From assembly GCA_035628505.1 (NCBI GenBank), contig DASPJR010000189.1:1-30024 (forward strand): a stretch of DNA of 30,024 bases, read 5' to 3'. The first letter of the stretch is position 1; the number at the start of each line of letters is the position of its first letter. The notes under the pieces were generated by a model. That model had not been told where the DNA came from. It saw only the letters and a program-made list of their open reading frames with translations, and made no database searches. Below are positions 16,349 to 23,175 of this stretch, piece after piece. The position numbers and the translations under genes were made by a program. Source of the DNA: DASPJR01 sp035628505. Lineage in GTDB: Bacteria; Planctomycetota; SZUA-567; H5-PLA8.

Positions 16349-16678
16349 TCAGATCAATCCCGGTGGCATATCCATTCCGCCCATTGCCGACTTGGCTTCT
16401 TCCGCCATCACTTCCTTGCTTTTGCGTAGTGCCAGATTGGTAGCGGCGGCCACAAGCGGCCCAACAGTTTCGGGGTCTTTAAGCGCTTCCGGGTCGATGC
16501 GCACGTCAAGGATTTCGCCGACACCGTTGGAGTCAACTTTCACCAGTCCGCCCCCGGATTCCCCGGTGACGACGCGATTTTTAGCGCGCTCCTGTGCTTG
16601 CACGAGGTTTTCTTTCATCTTGGGAAGCTGACCCATCAGCTTCATGATGTCTCCCATTCCCTTCATTCCGCCGAACAT
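16349..16678 (-). CDS. ebfC: YbaB/EbfC-family nucleoid-associated protein
   Basis: The 109-residue protein has the YbaB/EbfC features: a short N-terminal helix with MKLMGQLPKMKENLVQAQERAKNRVVTGESGGGLVKV, then VDSNGVGEILDVRIDPEALKD and a helical C-terminal part ending in GMDMPPGLI. It is a dimeric DNA-binding protein that coats the nucleoid. It starts 22 bp after the dnaX stop with AAAGGA upstream, and its place between dnaX and recR is conserved in many phyla. Gly- and Met-rich N-terminal residues (MFGGMKGMGDIM) are typical. Confidence 0.96.
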   Translation of the reverse strand: MFGGMKGMGDIMKLMGQLPKMKENLVQAQERAKNRVVTGESGGGLVKVDSNGVGEILDVRIDPEALKDPETVGPLVAAATNLALRKSKEVMAEEAKSAMGGMDMPPGLI

Positions 16679-16700
16679 GTCTGTTTCCTTTCAATCTGGA

Positions 16701-18872
16701 TTATTTGCGGGTGACGCCAACGATGACGCCGTTCACTTCCTTCAAAAGCATTTTCACAGCCGAATTCGATTCAAACGCTTTTGCATCGCTGGCGTTGCGC
16801 TGCACCGTCACCGGCCGCACCACGGGGACATTCACCGGTGCCCGTGAAGGCGCGGCGAGCACTTCACCCTCTTCCGTCACGTCTGCTCCGCCGGCGGTGT
16901 CGCTCTCGTCACCCGCCGGCAACGCAGTATTCAGCGGAAGCTCACCGGCGGCATCAAACTCAACATCCGCCTCGTCAGTGTCGCAGACAATCTCATCGAT
17001 ATCCCCCTGCTGTGCGCTCGCCATTGGCCGGGCGGCAGACTGCGCCGCGCTGCGTGCCTGCGCGGGTGGAGTAGAGGGCGGGGGAGCCGAACGGACCATG
17101 CGCGGCCGAACCGGCTCATTTTTTTTGATCTCACTGGGTGAGCCCAGTCCGCTGAGCGCCGGGGCCGAGCCGCTGCCGCTCACGCGCTGCACTTCAATCC
17201 GCACCTCCTTGCCAAGCTGCCGCAGCACGTCGATCAGCAGCGTCTGGTTGTGCTGCTTTTCAAGCGCGTCGCGGTAAAACAGCTGGTCGGCCGTAAAGCC
17301 GAGAGTCAGCGTTCCCTTTGCCTCATCGAGGGCGACGCTCTGCGCATGACTCAGGGCGCTGGCCAGGAGAGCTCCGCCTTTCTGTCCGGTAATTGCCGCA
17401 AGAACCTTGGACCAGAGTTCCGGCTGCGCGACGCCGTGGCTGGCGCCTGCGCCTGCCGCGGACGACGTGGTCTCCGTCCGGATGAGCCCGCTGCTGCCGG
17501 AAGGGGCTCCGCTGCTGGCCGCCGGGTGCGCGTTATCGCTGACCACCGGGCGGCCGGGCGAATTTGGGCGGTAGCCCTCCTTCGCGGTGGTCGCGGAACT
17601 GTTGGGCGGATTGGCCGCGCGCGCCGGCGTTCCGGCGCCCGATTCCAGGGCACTGACGATTTTTCCGAGGTCCACGAGGTCTTTTGCACGCGCCGCGCGG
17701 ACGAGAGCCATCTCCAGTGGCAGCCTCGTTTGCGATGCGTCTTTCATCTGCCGCCGCGCAGACGAAAAGAGCTGCAGGAGCATCAGGATCTGGTCTTCGC
17801 TCAACAGCGCGCCGAGCTCGCCATAGGCTTCTTTCAAGTGCGACTGGCCTTCAAGCAGCGCTGAATCAACGCCGCAGACCTTGCTGAGCATCGTGCCGCG
17901 GAGGCGCTCGGTAATTGAGCTGAGCAGATCTTCCGGATCGGCGCCGGCTTCAAGGGCCTCGTGCGTTTTCAGCAGCACGGCTGCGCTGTTGCCTTGCGCG
18001 CAGTTCTTCAGGATTTCTGAAACCAGTTCGTCGGGCGCGGCTCCGGAGAGATCGCGCACCGTCGCGTCGGTGACTTTGCCCTGCCCGAGATTGACCGCCT
18101 GATCAAGTAGACCTTCGGCGTCTCGCAAGCCGCCCTTGGCGAGGCTGGCGATGCGTGAAAGCGCGGCGTCTTCGAACGGAATCTTGTCGAGCTCGCAGAT
18201 CTGCTTCAGGCGCGTGACGATGTCCGCCGGACCGATGCGGCGCAGGTCATAGCGCTGGCAGCGGCTGAGAATTGTTTCGGGAACGTTGTTCGGATCTGTC
18301 GTGGCGAAGATGAATTTGACGTGCGCGGGGGGTTCTTCGAGCGTCTTCAGGAACGCGTTCCATGCTTCCTTCGTAAGCATGTGAACTTCGTCGATGATGT
18401 AAACTTTGTAGCGCAGCTCGGCCGGTGAAATGCCGACCTGATCCCGCAACGAACGGACCTCTTCAATGCCGCGGTTGGTTGCCGCGTCCATTTCAATGAC
18501 ATCGAGCGAACTGCCTTCCTGAATGGACTCGCACGCAGCGCATTTGTTGCAGGGCTCTTCGGAGACGCCGCCCGGGCCTTTACCGTTGAGGCAGTTAAGC
18601 GCCTTGGCAACGATACGGGCGAGGCTGGTCTTGCCCACACCGCGCGGGCCACAGAAAAGGTAGGCCTGGGCGAGACGGCCGGAGGTCAACGCTTGCCGCA
18701 AGGCACCGGTGGTTGGTCCCTGGCCGACCACGTCGCTGAAGCTGCGCGGCCGAAAACGCCGCGCGAAGACAACATAGGTCTTTTCAGGTTCTGACTTTAC
18801 AGCAGGTTCATCCGGTGCGTTTTTAGCCGGTTTCTCCGCTGATTTGCGCTCGGGTGTGCTGCGCTTAGCCAT
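16701..18872 (-). CDS. dnaX: DNA polymerase III subunit tau/gamma
   Basis: DnaX is the clamp-loader ATPase that organises the replisome. The frame opens at 18920, but ATG 18872 (MAKRSTPERK) has AAAGG 8 bp upstream and is preferred, giving 723 residues. Walker A is GPRGVGKT at 75-82, the zinc-binding Cys are C94, C108, C111 and C114, Walker B YIIDE at 158-162, sensor 1 FATTD at 189-193 and the SRC arginine finger at 203-205. A Pro/Ala/Ser-rich linker (about 415-500) and a tau-like domain IV/V follow (about 500-600). The first 30 residues are a charged, probably disordered extension before the usual KTYVVFARRFRP start. The last 120 residues are acidic and low in complexity. It is the first protein gene after the SRP RNA. 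Confidence 0.97.
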   Translation of the reverse strand: MAKRSTPERKSAEKPAKNAPDEPAVKSEPEKTYVVFARRFRPRSFSDVVGQGPTTGALRQALTSGRLAQAYLFCGPRGVGKTSLARIVAKALNCLNGKGPGGVSEEPCNKCAACESIQEGSSLDVIEMDAATNRGIEEVRSLRDQVGISPAELRYKVYIIDEVHMLTKEAWNAFLKTLEEPPAHVKFIFATTDPNNVPETILSRCQRYDLRRIGPADIVTRLKQICELDKIPFEDAALSRIASLAKGGLRDAEGLLDQAVNLGQGKVTDATVRDLSGAAPDELVSEILKNCAQGNSAAVLLKTHEALEAGADPEDLLSSITERLRGTMLSKVCGVDSALLEGQSHLKEAYGELGALLSEDQILMLLQLFSSARRQMKDASQTRLPLEMALVRAARAKDLVDLGKIVSALESGAGTPARAANPPNSSATTAKEGYRPNSPGRPVVSDNAHPAASSGAPSGSSGLIRTETTSSAAGAGASHGVAQPELWSKVLAAITGQKGGALLASALSHAQSVALDEAKGTLTLGFTADQLFYRDALEKQHNQTLLIDVLRQLGKEVRIEVQRVSGSGSAPALSGLGSPSEIKKNEPVRPRMVRSAPPPSTPPAQARSAAQSAARPMASAQQGDIDEIVCDTDEADVEFDAAGELPLNTALPAGDESDTAGGADVTEEGEVLAAPSRAPVNVPVVRPVTVQRNASDAKAFESNSAVKMLLKEVNGVIVGVTRK

Positions 18873-19017
18873 GGCCTGTGCCTTTAAACGATCCATCCGG
18901 AGACAAAACACCACCTGCAAAGCACAGCACGCTGTGTTTTGCGCTCTGCAAAACAGCTTTCTTTGGGTCGCAGGTACGCGGTTGGTGTACGTCTAACTTC
19001 TTACTTCAAGAGCACTT

Positions 19018-19144
19018 AGGGAGCTTTAACCCAGAGTCAGGAGACCCACGAACACGAGTAAAAAGACTTATGGCTGCTGCTTTCGCCCTGACCAGGTTCA
19101 TCCCCCCTCGTATCATGGGGCCTGACTCCGGACTAAAGCTCCCT
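19018..19144 (-). ncRNA. ffs: Signal recognition particle RNA (small bacterial SRP RNA)
   Basis: The minus strand can fold into one long rod: terminal stem AGGGAGCTTTA/TAAAGCTCCCT, then GGAGTCAGG/CCTGACTC, then CATGATACGAG against CTCGTGTTCGTG. The apex carries the conserved domain IV: GGUCAGG, a GC-GAAA-GC tetraloop stem, and AGCAGCC (19072-19093), the Ffh-binding symmetric and asymmetric loops. Its place upstream of dnaX-ebfC-recR on the same strand matches the Bacillus subtilis arrangement. The ends are set by the terminal stem and are approximate; the length is about 127 nt, slightly above the typical 100-115. A possible weak promoter TTGACC-16 bp-TACTGT lies about 55 bp upstream, which would imply 5' trimming. 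Confidence 0.88.
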
Positions 19145-19241
19145 AAACCGCTCTTCTGTTATCAATCGGAGCCCTCTACTGCACTCCTCATGCCAATTAC
19201 AGTACCTTTCTATTCTCGAAGGTCAAGGCTAAATCCGCTTT

Positions 19242-19378
19242 TTTCCCTCTCCCTCTGGGAGAGGGCGGACACGAGCGCAGCGAGTGCCGGGTGAGGGAAG
19301 ACGCTAATCGCGGTCAGGCGTTTCCCCTCACCCCGCGTTCGCTTCGCTCACGTCGGCCCTCTCCCTCTGGAGAGGGAA
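19242..19378. repeat. Inverted pair of GAGAGGG/CCGGGTGAGGG elements
   Basis: Left arm 19242-19297 and right arm 19324-19378 are approximate reverse complements. Each contains a small hairpin CCCTCTCC/GGGAGAGG, a GAGCGCAGCGAGTG- or CGTTCGCTTCGCTC-like part, and a GGGTGAGGG end. I have seen this kind of element across many proteobacterial and other genomes. The right arm stops 2 bp before the stop codon of the DUF6807 gene, so the element sits at that gene's 3' end and may act as a strong hairpin. Confidence 0.8.
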
Positions 19379-19380
19379 TC

Positions 19381-20310
19381 TTACTTCGCCCACTCCTTAT
19401 ATTTCGCATCGAGTCCCGCTGCCGTCGCATCGCCCTGGTGAATCACGACGCGGTATTTGAACGTCACCGGCTTGCCCTTCTCGATGGTGAAGTCGCCGGC
19501 GCCCTTCGCGTTTTTCTTATCGAAGTAGCTCAGCCCGAAAATGTTCGCGCCCATCAGCCCGTATTCGCGTACGTGCCATGTCGACGGATGGCGCGGGTTA
19601 GAGGGATGATCGAACATAGCGATTCCGTACACGTTGCCCTTCACTTTACCGGAGATATCGCACCAGGCCGCCGGCTTGCCCCAGCATTCCTTTTCGCCTT
19701 TGCCGCCGGCTGCATTAGTGACCAGCGCGGTCATGGCCAGGGGTTTGACAACGCGCACCGAAATGAGTCCCGCTTCCTTCGTATCGCGGAAGGTTACTTT
19801 GTCGACAACTGGATCGTACACGGAGGTCAGATCGATCGCGGGCGTACCGTCGGAATAAGCAGAGAAGCGCCAGGTCCGCGTCTCTTTGAGCATGGGCTGG
19901 CCGTCCTTGCCTTCCCATTCAAGCTGCTGCTCGATCGTATCGCCCTCTACTTTGGTGAACGCAACATGGCGCTGCTTGGGCATCTTGTCGCCTTTAAGCG
20001 ACCAGTGATCAGCGTCGTTGACTTCGCCGTGCGCCACCCAGAGGGAGCGGTGGTGTGGATGATCGCCCCTGGTCTGGATCTGGTCATCGGTGACGGGCGT
20101 ACCATCGGCCGCGAGAACCGGATAGAAGAACGGCCGCACGTACGGCGCGCCGAAGGCTTCTGAAACGTAATACGTCGTGAACGGCTTGCCGTTCAGCTCG
20201 ACGCTGATCTTGCCTTCTTCTTTAGTCAGCTTCACCGCCGCGTCTCCTGCATAGGAGAAGCCCGCCGCGAAAGCGTACAGTACTGCCAGGGTCGTCAGTT
20301 TGTTTTTCAT
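19381..20310 (-). CDS. Exported DUF6807 (PmoA-type) protein
   Basis: The frame is open from 20535, but the ATG at 20310 opens a normal signal peptide (MKNKLTTLAVLYAFAAGFSYA), giving 309 residues; GGAGG lies 14 bp upstream. The upstream part of the frame is encoded by repeat DNA. The mature protein is beta-rich, with YYVSEAFGAPYVRPFFYPVLAADG, a His-rich motif RGDHPHHRSLWVAHGEVN (about 92-109), and HPSNPRHPSTWHVREYGLMGANIFG near the C-terminus. These match the DUF6807/PmoA family, common in Planctomycetes, Verrucomicrobia and Acidobacteria and often found near sugar or sulfatase genes. The biochemical role is unknown. The PmoA label is historical and does not mean methane monooxygenase. No operon partner is visible. 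Confidence 0.88.
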   Translation of the reverse strand: MKNKLTTLAVLYAFAAGFSYAGDAAVKLTKEEGKISVELNGKPFTTYYVSEAFGAPYVRPFFYPVLAADGTPVTDDQIQTRGDHPHHRSLWVAHGEVNDADHWSLKGDKMPKQRHVAFTKVEGDTIEQQLEWEGKDGQPMLKETRTWRFSAYSDGTPAIDLTSVYDPVVDKVTFRDTKEAGLISVRVVKPLAMTALVTNAAGGKGEKECWGKPAAWCDISGKVKGNVYGIAMFDHPSNPRHPSTWHVREYGLMGANIFGLSYFDKKNAKGAGDFTIEKGKPVTFKYRVVIHQGDATAAGLDAKYKEWAK

Positions 20311-20481
20311 ACGCTGAATTACACCCTCCGCGTGCCATTTTTCCAGCGAAAGCCTCTGCTGTATAGACTCTTCTGCAGCGACGCTATTCGACTCTGCTGC
20401 CCGCCGCTTCGCGCGAAACAGGCACGGTGCTGCGTGAGCGCAGGATTCGAAAGCGATCTGTTGCTCGGCAGCTACCCTGCT

Positions 20482-20642
20482 GAAAATTCGAAAAAATTCG
20501 AAATCCGAATCTCGAAATCCGAAACAATTCTTCAAATCCTTAACTCAAATGTTCGAAACTGCACGGCGCCAACTCGTTTCGCGCATTCCAAAATTCGAAT
20601 TTTGAATTTGCTTGGATTTCGAATTTCGTGCTTCGAATTTCT
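20482..20642. repeat. Inverted pair of AATTCGAAATCC arms
   Basis: The 441-bp gap between the DUF6807 gene and the recombinase gene holds an AT-rich inverted pair. The left arm, 20482-20528, has AATTCGAAATCCGAA units; the right arm, about 20588-20642, is an approximate reverse complement with GGATTTCGAATTTCG. The middle is about 60 bp. The rest of the gap (20311-20481) shows nothing recognisable beyond the upstream region of the minus-strand gene. Confidence 0.7.
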
Positions 20643-20649
20643 CCCGCGT

Positions 20650-20700
20650 CCTCCTCCGTGCGCTCCGTGTCCTCCGTGCCTCCGTGTTGAAGTCGTGTTC
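20650..20700. repeat. Arm of CACGGAGGA repeats with the GAACACGACTTCAACAC end
   Basis: On the minus strand this reads GAACACGACTTCAACAC followed by CACGGAGG-type units at an 8-9-bp period. The 17-bp end is identical to the outer ends of both arms of the element at 4716-4880. Only one arm is present here, 50 bp upstream of the recombinase start. Confidence 0.75.
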
Positions 20701-20751
20701 TGTTCCCGTTTTTCATTTCAGCCGAGAGGCGCGAAGTCCGATTCATAACAC

Positions 20752-21708
20752 ATGATCGCACGCGAACCGTCCCGGGGGGGAAACGGGTCCGAGCAGCAGT
20801 TAGTGGATCTCTTCCTCACCCATCTTTCTGATGAACGCGGTTGCTCACCGCACACCATCAAAGCCTATTCCGAAGATCTCTCGTCTTTCCTGACCTTCCT
20901 GGAAGTGCGCAGTGAACTTTCGCTTTTTCCGCATCAGATCGACCGCCTGCTGCTGCGCGCTTTTCTGGCCGACCAGACCGAAAAGGGAACCAGCAAGCGC
21001 ACGCTCAGCCGCCGGCTGTCGGGTCTGCGGAGCTTTTACAAATTCCTGATCAAGCGCAAGCTGGCAGCCACATCGCCGATGGACGGGATTCACAATCCCA
21101 AAACGCCGAAGTCGCTGCCAAAGTATCTCACCGAAAGCGAAGTCCGCACGCTCGTGGAATCCGTGAAAGGCAGCGGCTGGATGGACGTCCGCGACCGCGC
21201 GCTGCTGGAACTTCTCTACGGCGCCGGCGTGCGCGTTTCGGAGCTCGTCGGATCCAACCTCGAAGATTTCGATGCCGAACGCGGGCTCCTCCTGGTCCGC
21301 GGCAAAGGCAAAAAAGAACGCATGCTGCCGGTCGGCACGTGCGCGACGACCTGCCTGACGGGCTGGCTGGTACGCCGACCCGAAGCCGCTCACGGACGCA
21401 TGGATTTGCCCGCTTCGCTGCAGATTCCGACCGCTCCAATTTTCGTTAACCGCTTCGGCACGCGTCTGGATGTGCGCAGCGTTCGGCGCATTCTCGGCAA
21501 GCGACTGGCCGAAGCGGGACTGCCTCCCGGAGCCACTCCTCATACATTGCGGCACAGCTACGCCACGCACCTTCTCGAACGTGGCGCCGACCTGCGCAGT
21601 GTTCAGGAACTTCTCGGCCACGCGAGCCTGTCAACGACGCAGATCTACACGCACGTTACGCCCTCGCGCCTCAAAGAGGTCTATGCGACGGCGCATCCGA
21701 AAGCCTGA
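20752..21708 (+). CDS. xerC: Tyrosine recombinase XerC/XerD
   Basis: The 318-residue protein has an N-terminal SAM-like core-binding domain (about 14-105, with SPHTIKAYSEDLSSFLTFL and LSRRLSGLRSFYKFLI) and a C-terminal catalytic domain. Catalytic residues: R161 (GAGVRVSEL), the beta-hairpin Lys (about 186, RGKGKKER), H264 and R267 (PHTLRHSYATH), H290 (LGHASLSTTQIYTH) and nucleophile Y299. It resolves chromosome dimers at dif together with its partner. XerC versus XerD cannot be settled here. It is housekeeping-sized and no integrative element surrounds it. No good ribosome binding site precedes the ATG at 20752, and the upstream gap is filled with repeats. The domain includes a short insertion before TAPIFVNRFG. 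Confidence 0.93.
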   Translation: MIAREPSRGGNGSEQQLVDLFLTHLSDERGCSPHTIKAYSEDLSSFLTFLEVRSELSLFPHQIDRLLLRAFLADQTEKGTSKRTLSRRLSGLRSFYKFLIKRKLAATSPMDGIHNPKTPKSLPKYLTESEVRTLVESVKGSGWMDVRDRALLELLYGAGVRVSELVGSNLEDFDAERGLLLVRGKGKKERMLPVGTCATTCLTGWLVRRPEAAHGRMDLPASLQIPTAPIFVNRFGTRLDVRSVRRILGKRLAEAGLPPGATPHTLRHSYATHLLERGADLRSVQELLGHASLSTTQIYTHVTPSRLKEVYATAHPKA

Positions 21709-21712
21709 TGTA

Positions 21713-21732
21713 GAGCAAGCTTTAGCTTGCTC
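21713..21732. repeat. CT-TT-AG palindrome after xerC
   Basis: GAGCAAGCT-TT-AGCTTGCTC is a perfect 9-bp palindrome with a 2-nt TT centre, starting 4 bp after the recombinase stop codon. It belongs to the same 2-nt-centred palindrome class as those near lexA and in the 24.1-24.7 kb island. It could end or stabilise the transcript, though no T-run follows. Confidence 0.75.
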
Positions 21733-21763
21733 ATCTTCAGCAGCATTCAACGACACAATCTAG

Positions 21764-22099
21764 AAAAGTTGTCCAAGCACTCGCGTTGAACTTTCGTAGT
21801 AAGGGCGTCTCGCCCGTGCAGTTGTGCGATGCCATGCCGAATCCAACGGCGGCATGGGCGAGACGCCCATGCTACGGAGCTGGCCGCAATTCTGTCCACG
21901 AACGCACATATACAATCTGTTGGCCGACCTAAAAAGTTGTCCAAACACTCGCGTTAAGTCTTCGTAGTACGGGCGTCTCGCCCGTAAAGTTGAGCATCGC
22001 AATGCCGATCCCAACGGGGGCATGGGCGAGACGCCCGTTGCTACGGAGTCGCCCCCAATTCTGTCCACGAACGCACATGTTGAACTTCGGTCCATCTAC
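21764..22099. repeat. Two-copy 168-bp tandem repeat with GGGCGTCTCGCCC hairpins
   Basis: Unit 1 starts at 21764 and unit 2 at 21932, both with AAAAGTTGTCCAA. Each unit contains GTAGTA-GGGCGTCTCGCCCGT, a spacer of about 40 bp, then the inverted counterpart ATGGGCGAGACGCCC-GCTACGGAG, then CAATTCTGTCCACGAACGCACAT. So each unit is itself an inverted pair able to form a long stem. The copies have diverged at many positions. Short open frames across them are repeat-encoded, not genes. With 22100-22254, this fills the 571-bp gap between xerC and lexA. Confidence 0.85.
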
Positions 22100-22163
22100 T
22101 CGGAACCAGGCTGGAACACCCGCGTTTTTCTGAAAACCTTTTGCACGTTCTGAATAATGCCTT

Positions 22164-22181
22164 CGCGAACTGAAGTTCGCG
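22164..22181. repeat. CT-GA-AG palindrome
   Basis: CGCGAACT-GA-AGTTCGCG is a perfect 8-bp palindrome with a 2-nt GA centre, followed by CTACAT. The same tail (C[TC]ACAT) follows the related palindromes at 22255 and 24617. It lies in the gap downstream of lexA. Confidence 0.7.
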
Positions 22182-22254
22182 CTACATGAGAAACGCAGGC
22201 GTTGCCGCCCGCGTTTTTATAAAAAATTGCACCTTTGTTCTGCACGTCAGCGGT

Positions 22255-22275
22255 GCGCAAGCTGAAAGCTTGCGC
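22255..22275. repeat. CT-GAA-AG palindrome at the end of lexA
   Basis: GCGCAAGCT-GAA-AGCTTGCGC (9-bp stem, 3-nt centre) lies 4 bp beyond the lexA stop codon on the downstream side. It mirrors the palindrome found 4 bp after the xerC stop, so both convergent genes end in such an element. It may serve as a transcript-end hairpin. Confidence 0.75.
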
Positions 22276-22279
22276 CACA

Positions 22280-22975
22280 TTACGCTTTGCGGAGCAGTCC
22301 TTTGAAGACGCCTTGCACTTTGATGTTGTCGACGATAATCGGCGGCATGTTGGGATTGCTGGGCTGCAGGCGGATTTTGCCGTTCTCGCGGTAGAAACGC
22401 TTGAGCGTCGCCTGGCCTTCGTTATCCAGAGCCACCACGATCTCGCCATCCTTGGCTTCATCGCGCCGCTCGACGACGATGTAATCGCCATCGCAGATGT
22501 GATCATCGATCATCGAATCGCCTTTGACCTTCAGGGCGTAGTAATTGGCTTTGCAGTTAAACACATCGCCGATCACCGCGACCGAATCGCCTTCTTCGAT
22601 CGCTTCGATCGGCTTGCCGGCCGCGATCGAACCCTTCAACGGAAGCTGGCTGACCGGCAGCGTGTCTTTCTTGCTCTGCTCAAGCAGGAAATGCGGGGCG
22701 GTGATCTCGACCGAACGCGCTTCGTGGCGGCGCCGGCGGATCGCGTACTTTTTCTCCAGCGCTTCGAGATGCTCGAAGACCGTAATCGTTGAGACGTTCA
22801 GCATCTTCGCCAGTTCAGCATACGTGGGCGAATAGCCGTGTTCTTCCTGGTAGTCATAAATGAGCTGCAGGAGCTGAAGCTGCTTGGGTGTGTAGTTCAT
22901 CGCTCCAACAGCGCGCTCGACTTCGGCGGCCGCAGCACGAAGCACTTCCAGCTGCTTGTCAGTAAATTGTCTCAC
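22280..22975 (-). CDS. lexA: SOS repressor LexA
   Basis: LexA represses DNA-damage genes and cleaves itself when stimulated by RecA filaments. The 231-residue product starts with GTG at 22975, supported by TAGGAG 8 bp upstream. Residues 26-90 form the winged helix-turn-helix (MNYTPKQLQLLQLIYDYQEE, YSPTYAELAKMLNVSTITVF). The S24 peptidase domain follows, with cleavage site A119-G120 (GSIAAGKP), catalytic S154 (KGDSMIDD) and K192 (ATLKRFYRENGK). An extra 25 residues (RQFTDKQLEVLRAAAAEVER) precede the normal LexA start at M26 and partly echo its first helix. The ATG at M26 has a poorly spaced GGAG. A palindrome overlapping the likely promoter is a candidate self-operator. Confidence 0.96.
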   Translation of the reverse strand: MRQFTDKQLEVLRAAAAEVERAVGAMNYTPKQLQLLQLIYDYQEEHGYSPTYAELAKMLNVSTITVFEHLEALEKKYAIRRRRHEARSVEITAPHFLLEQSKKDTLPVSQLPLKGSIAAGKPIEAIEEGDSVAVIGDVFNCKANYYALKVKGDSMIDDHICDGDYIVVERRDEAKDGEIVVALDNEGQATLKRFYRENGKIRLQPSNPNMPPIIVDNIKVQGVFKGLLRKA

Positions 22976-23015
22976 GGCGCGTCTCCTATAAATTAATGTT
23001 AGCCGTTCAGCTCCC

Positions 23016-23056
23016 TAACCTAGGTTAATATAGCCCTAAGCTATAAGATATGCCAC
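23016..23056 (-). promoter_or_regulatory. Candidate lexA promoter and LexA operator
   Basis: A perfect 12-bp palindrome TAACCTAGGTTA lies at 23016-23027, about 40 bp upstream of the lexA start. On the minus strand it directly abuts a possible -10 box TATATT (23032-23027), with GTGGCA (23056-23051) 18 bp further up as -35. An operator at that place would block transcription, as LexA autoregulation requires. The motif is not one of the LexA boxes I know well (GAACN4GTTC, CTGTN8ACAG), so its identity is inferred. Confidence 0.5.
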
Positions 23057-23103
23057 AGGATTTTTGGAAAATTTTCGACAATACGTCGTACTTGCGTTAG
23101 GGG

Positions 23104-23126
23104 AAACCGCCAAGACGCCAAGGTTT
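23104..23126. repeat. Single arm of CCGCCAAGRCGCCAAGG repeats
   Basis: AACCGCCAAGACGCCAAGG is one short arm of the CCAAGGCRC repeat class that appears as an inverted pair at 24154-24182 and 24584-24610. Between it and the next gene a further imperfect stem, TCGCTTC-T-GAAGCGA (23153-23167), lies just after the stop of the minus-strand gene. Confidence 0.65.
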
Positions 23127-23175
23127 TACTTTGTAGCGCAAGTAGTAGCTTGTCGCTTCTGAAGCGATTTGTGAA

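Noticed and set aside
20752..21708. Possibility that the tyrosine recombinase marks an integrative element or prophage
   Set aside because: Length and motifs fit housekeeping XerC/D, no attachment-site repeats or phage genes lie nearby, and lexA follows.
21747..22095. Two short minus-strand frames in the xerC-lexA gap
   Set aside because: They are encoded by the 168-bp tandem repeat and share its duplicated text; no start signal and no conserved protein.
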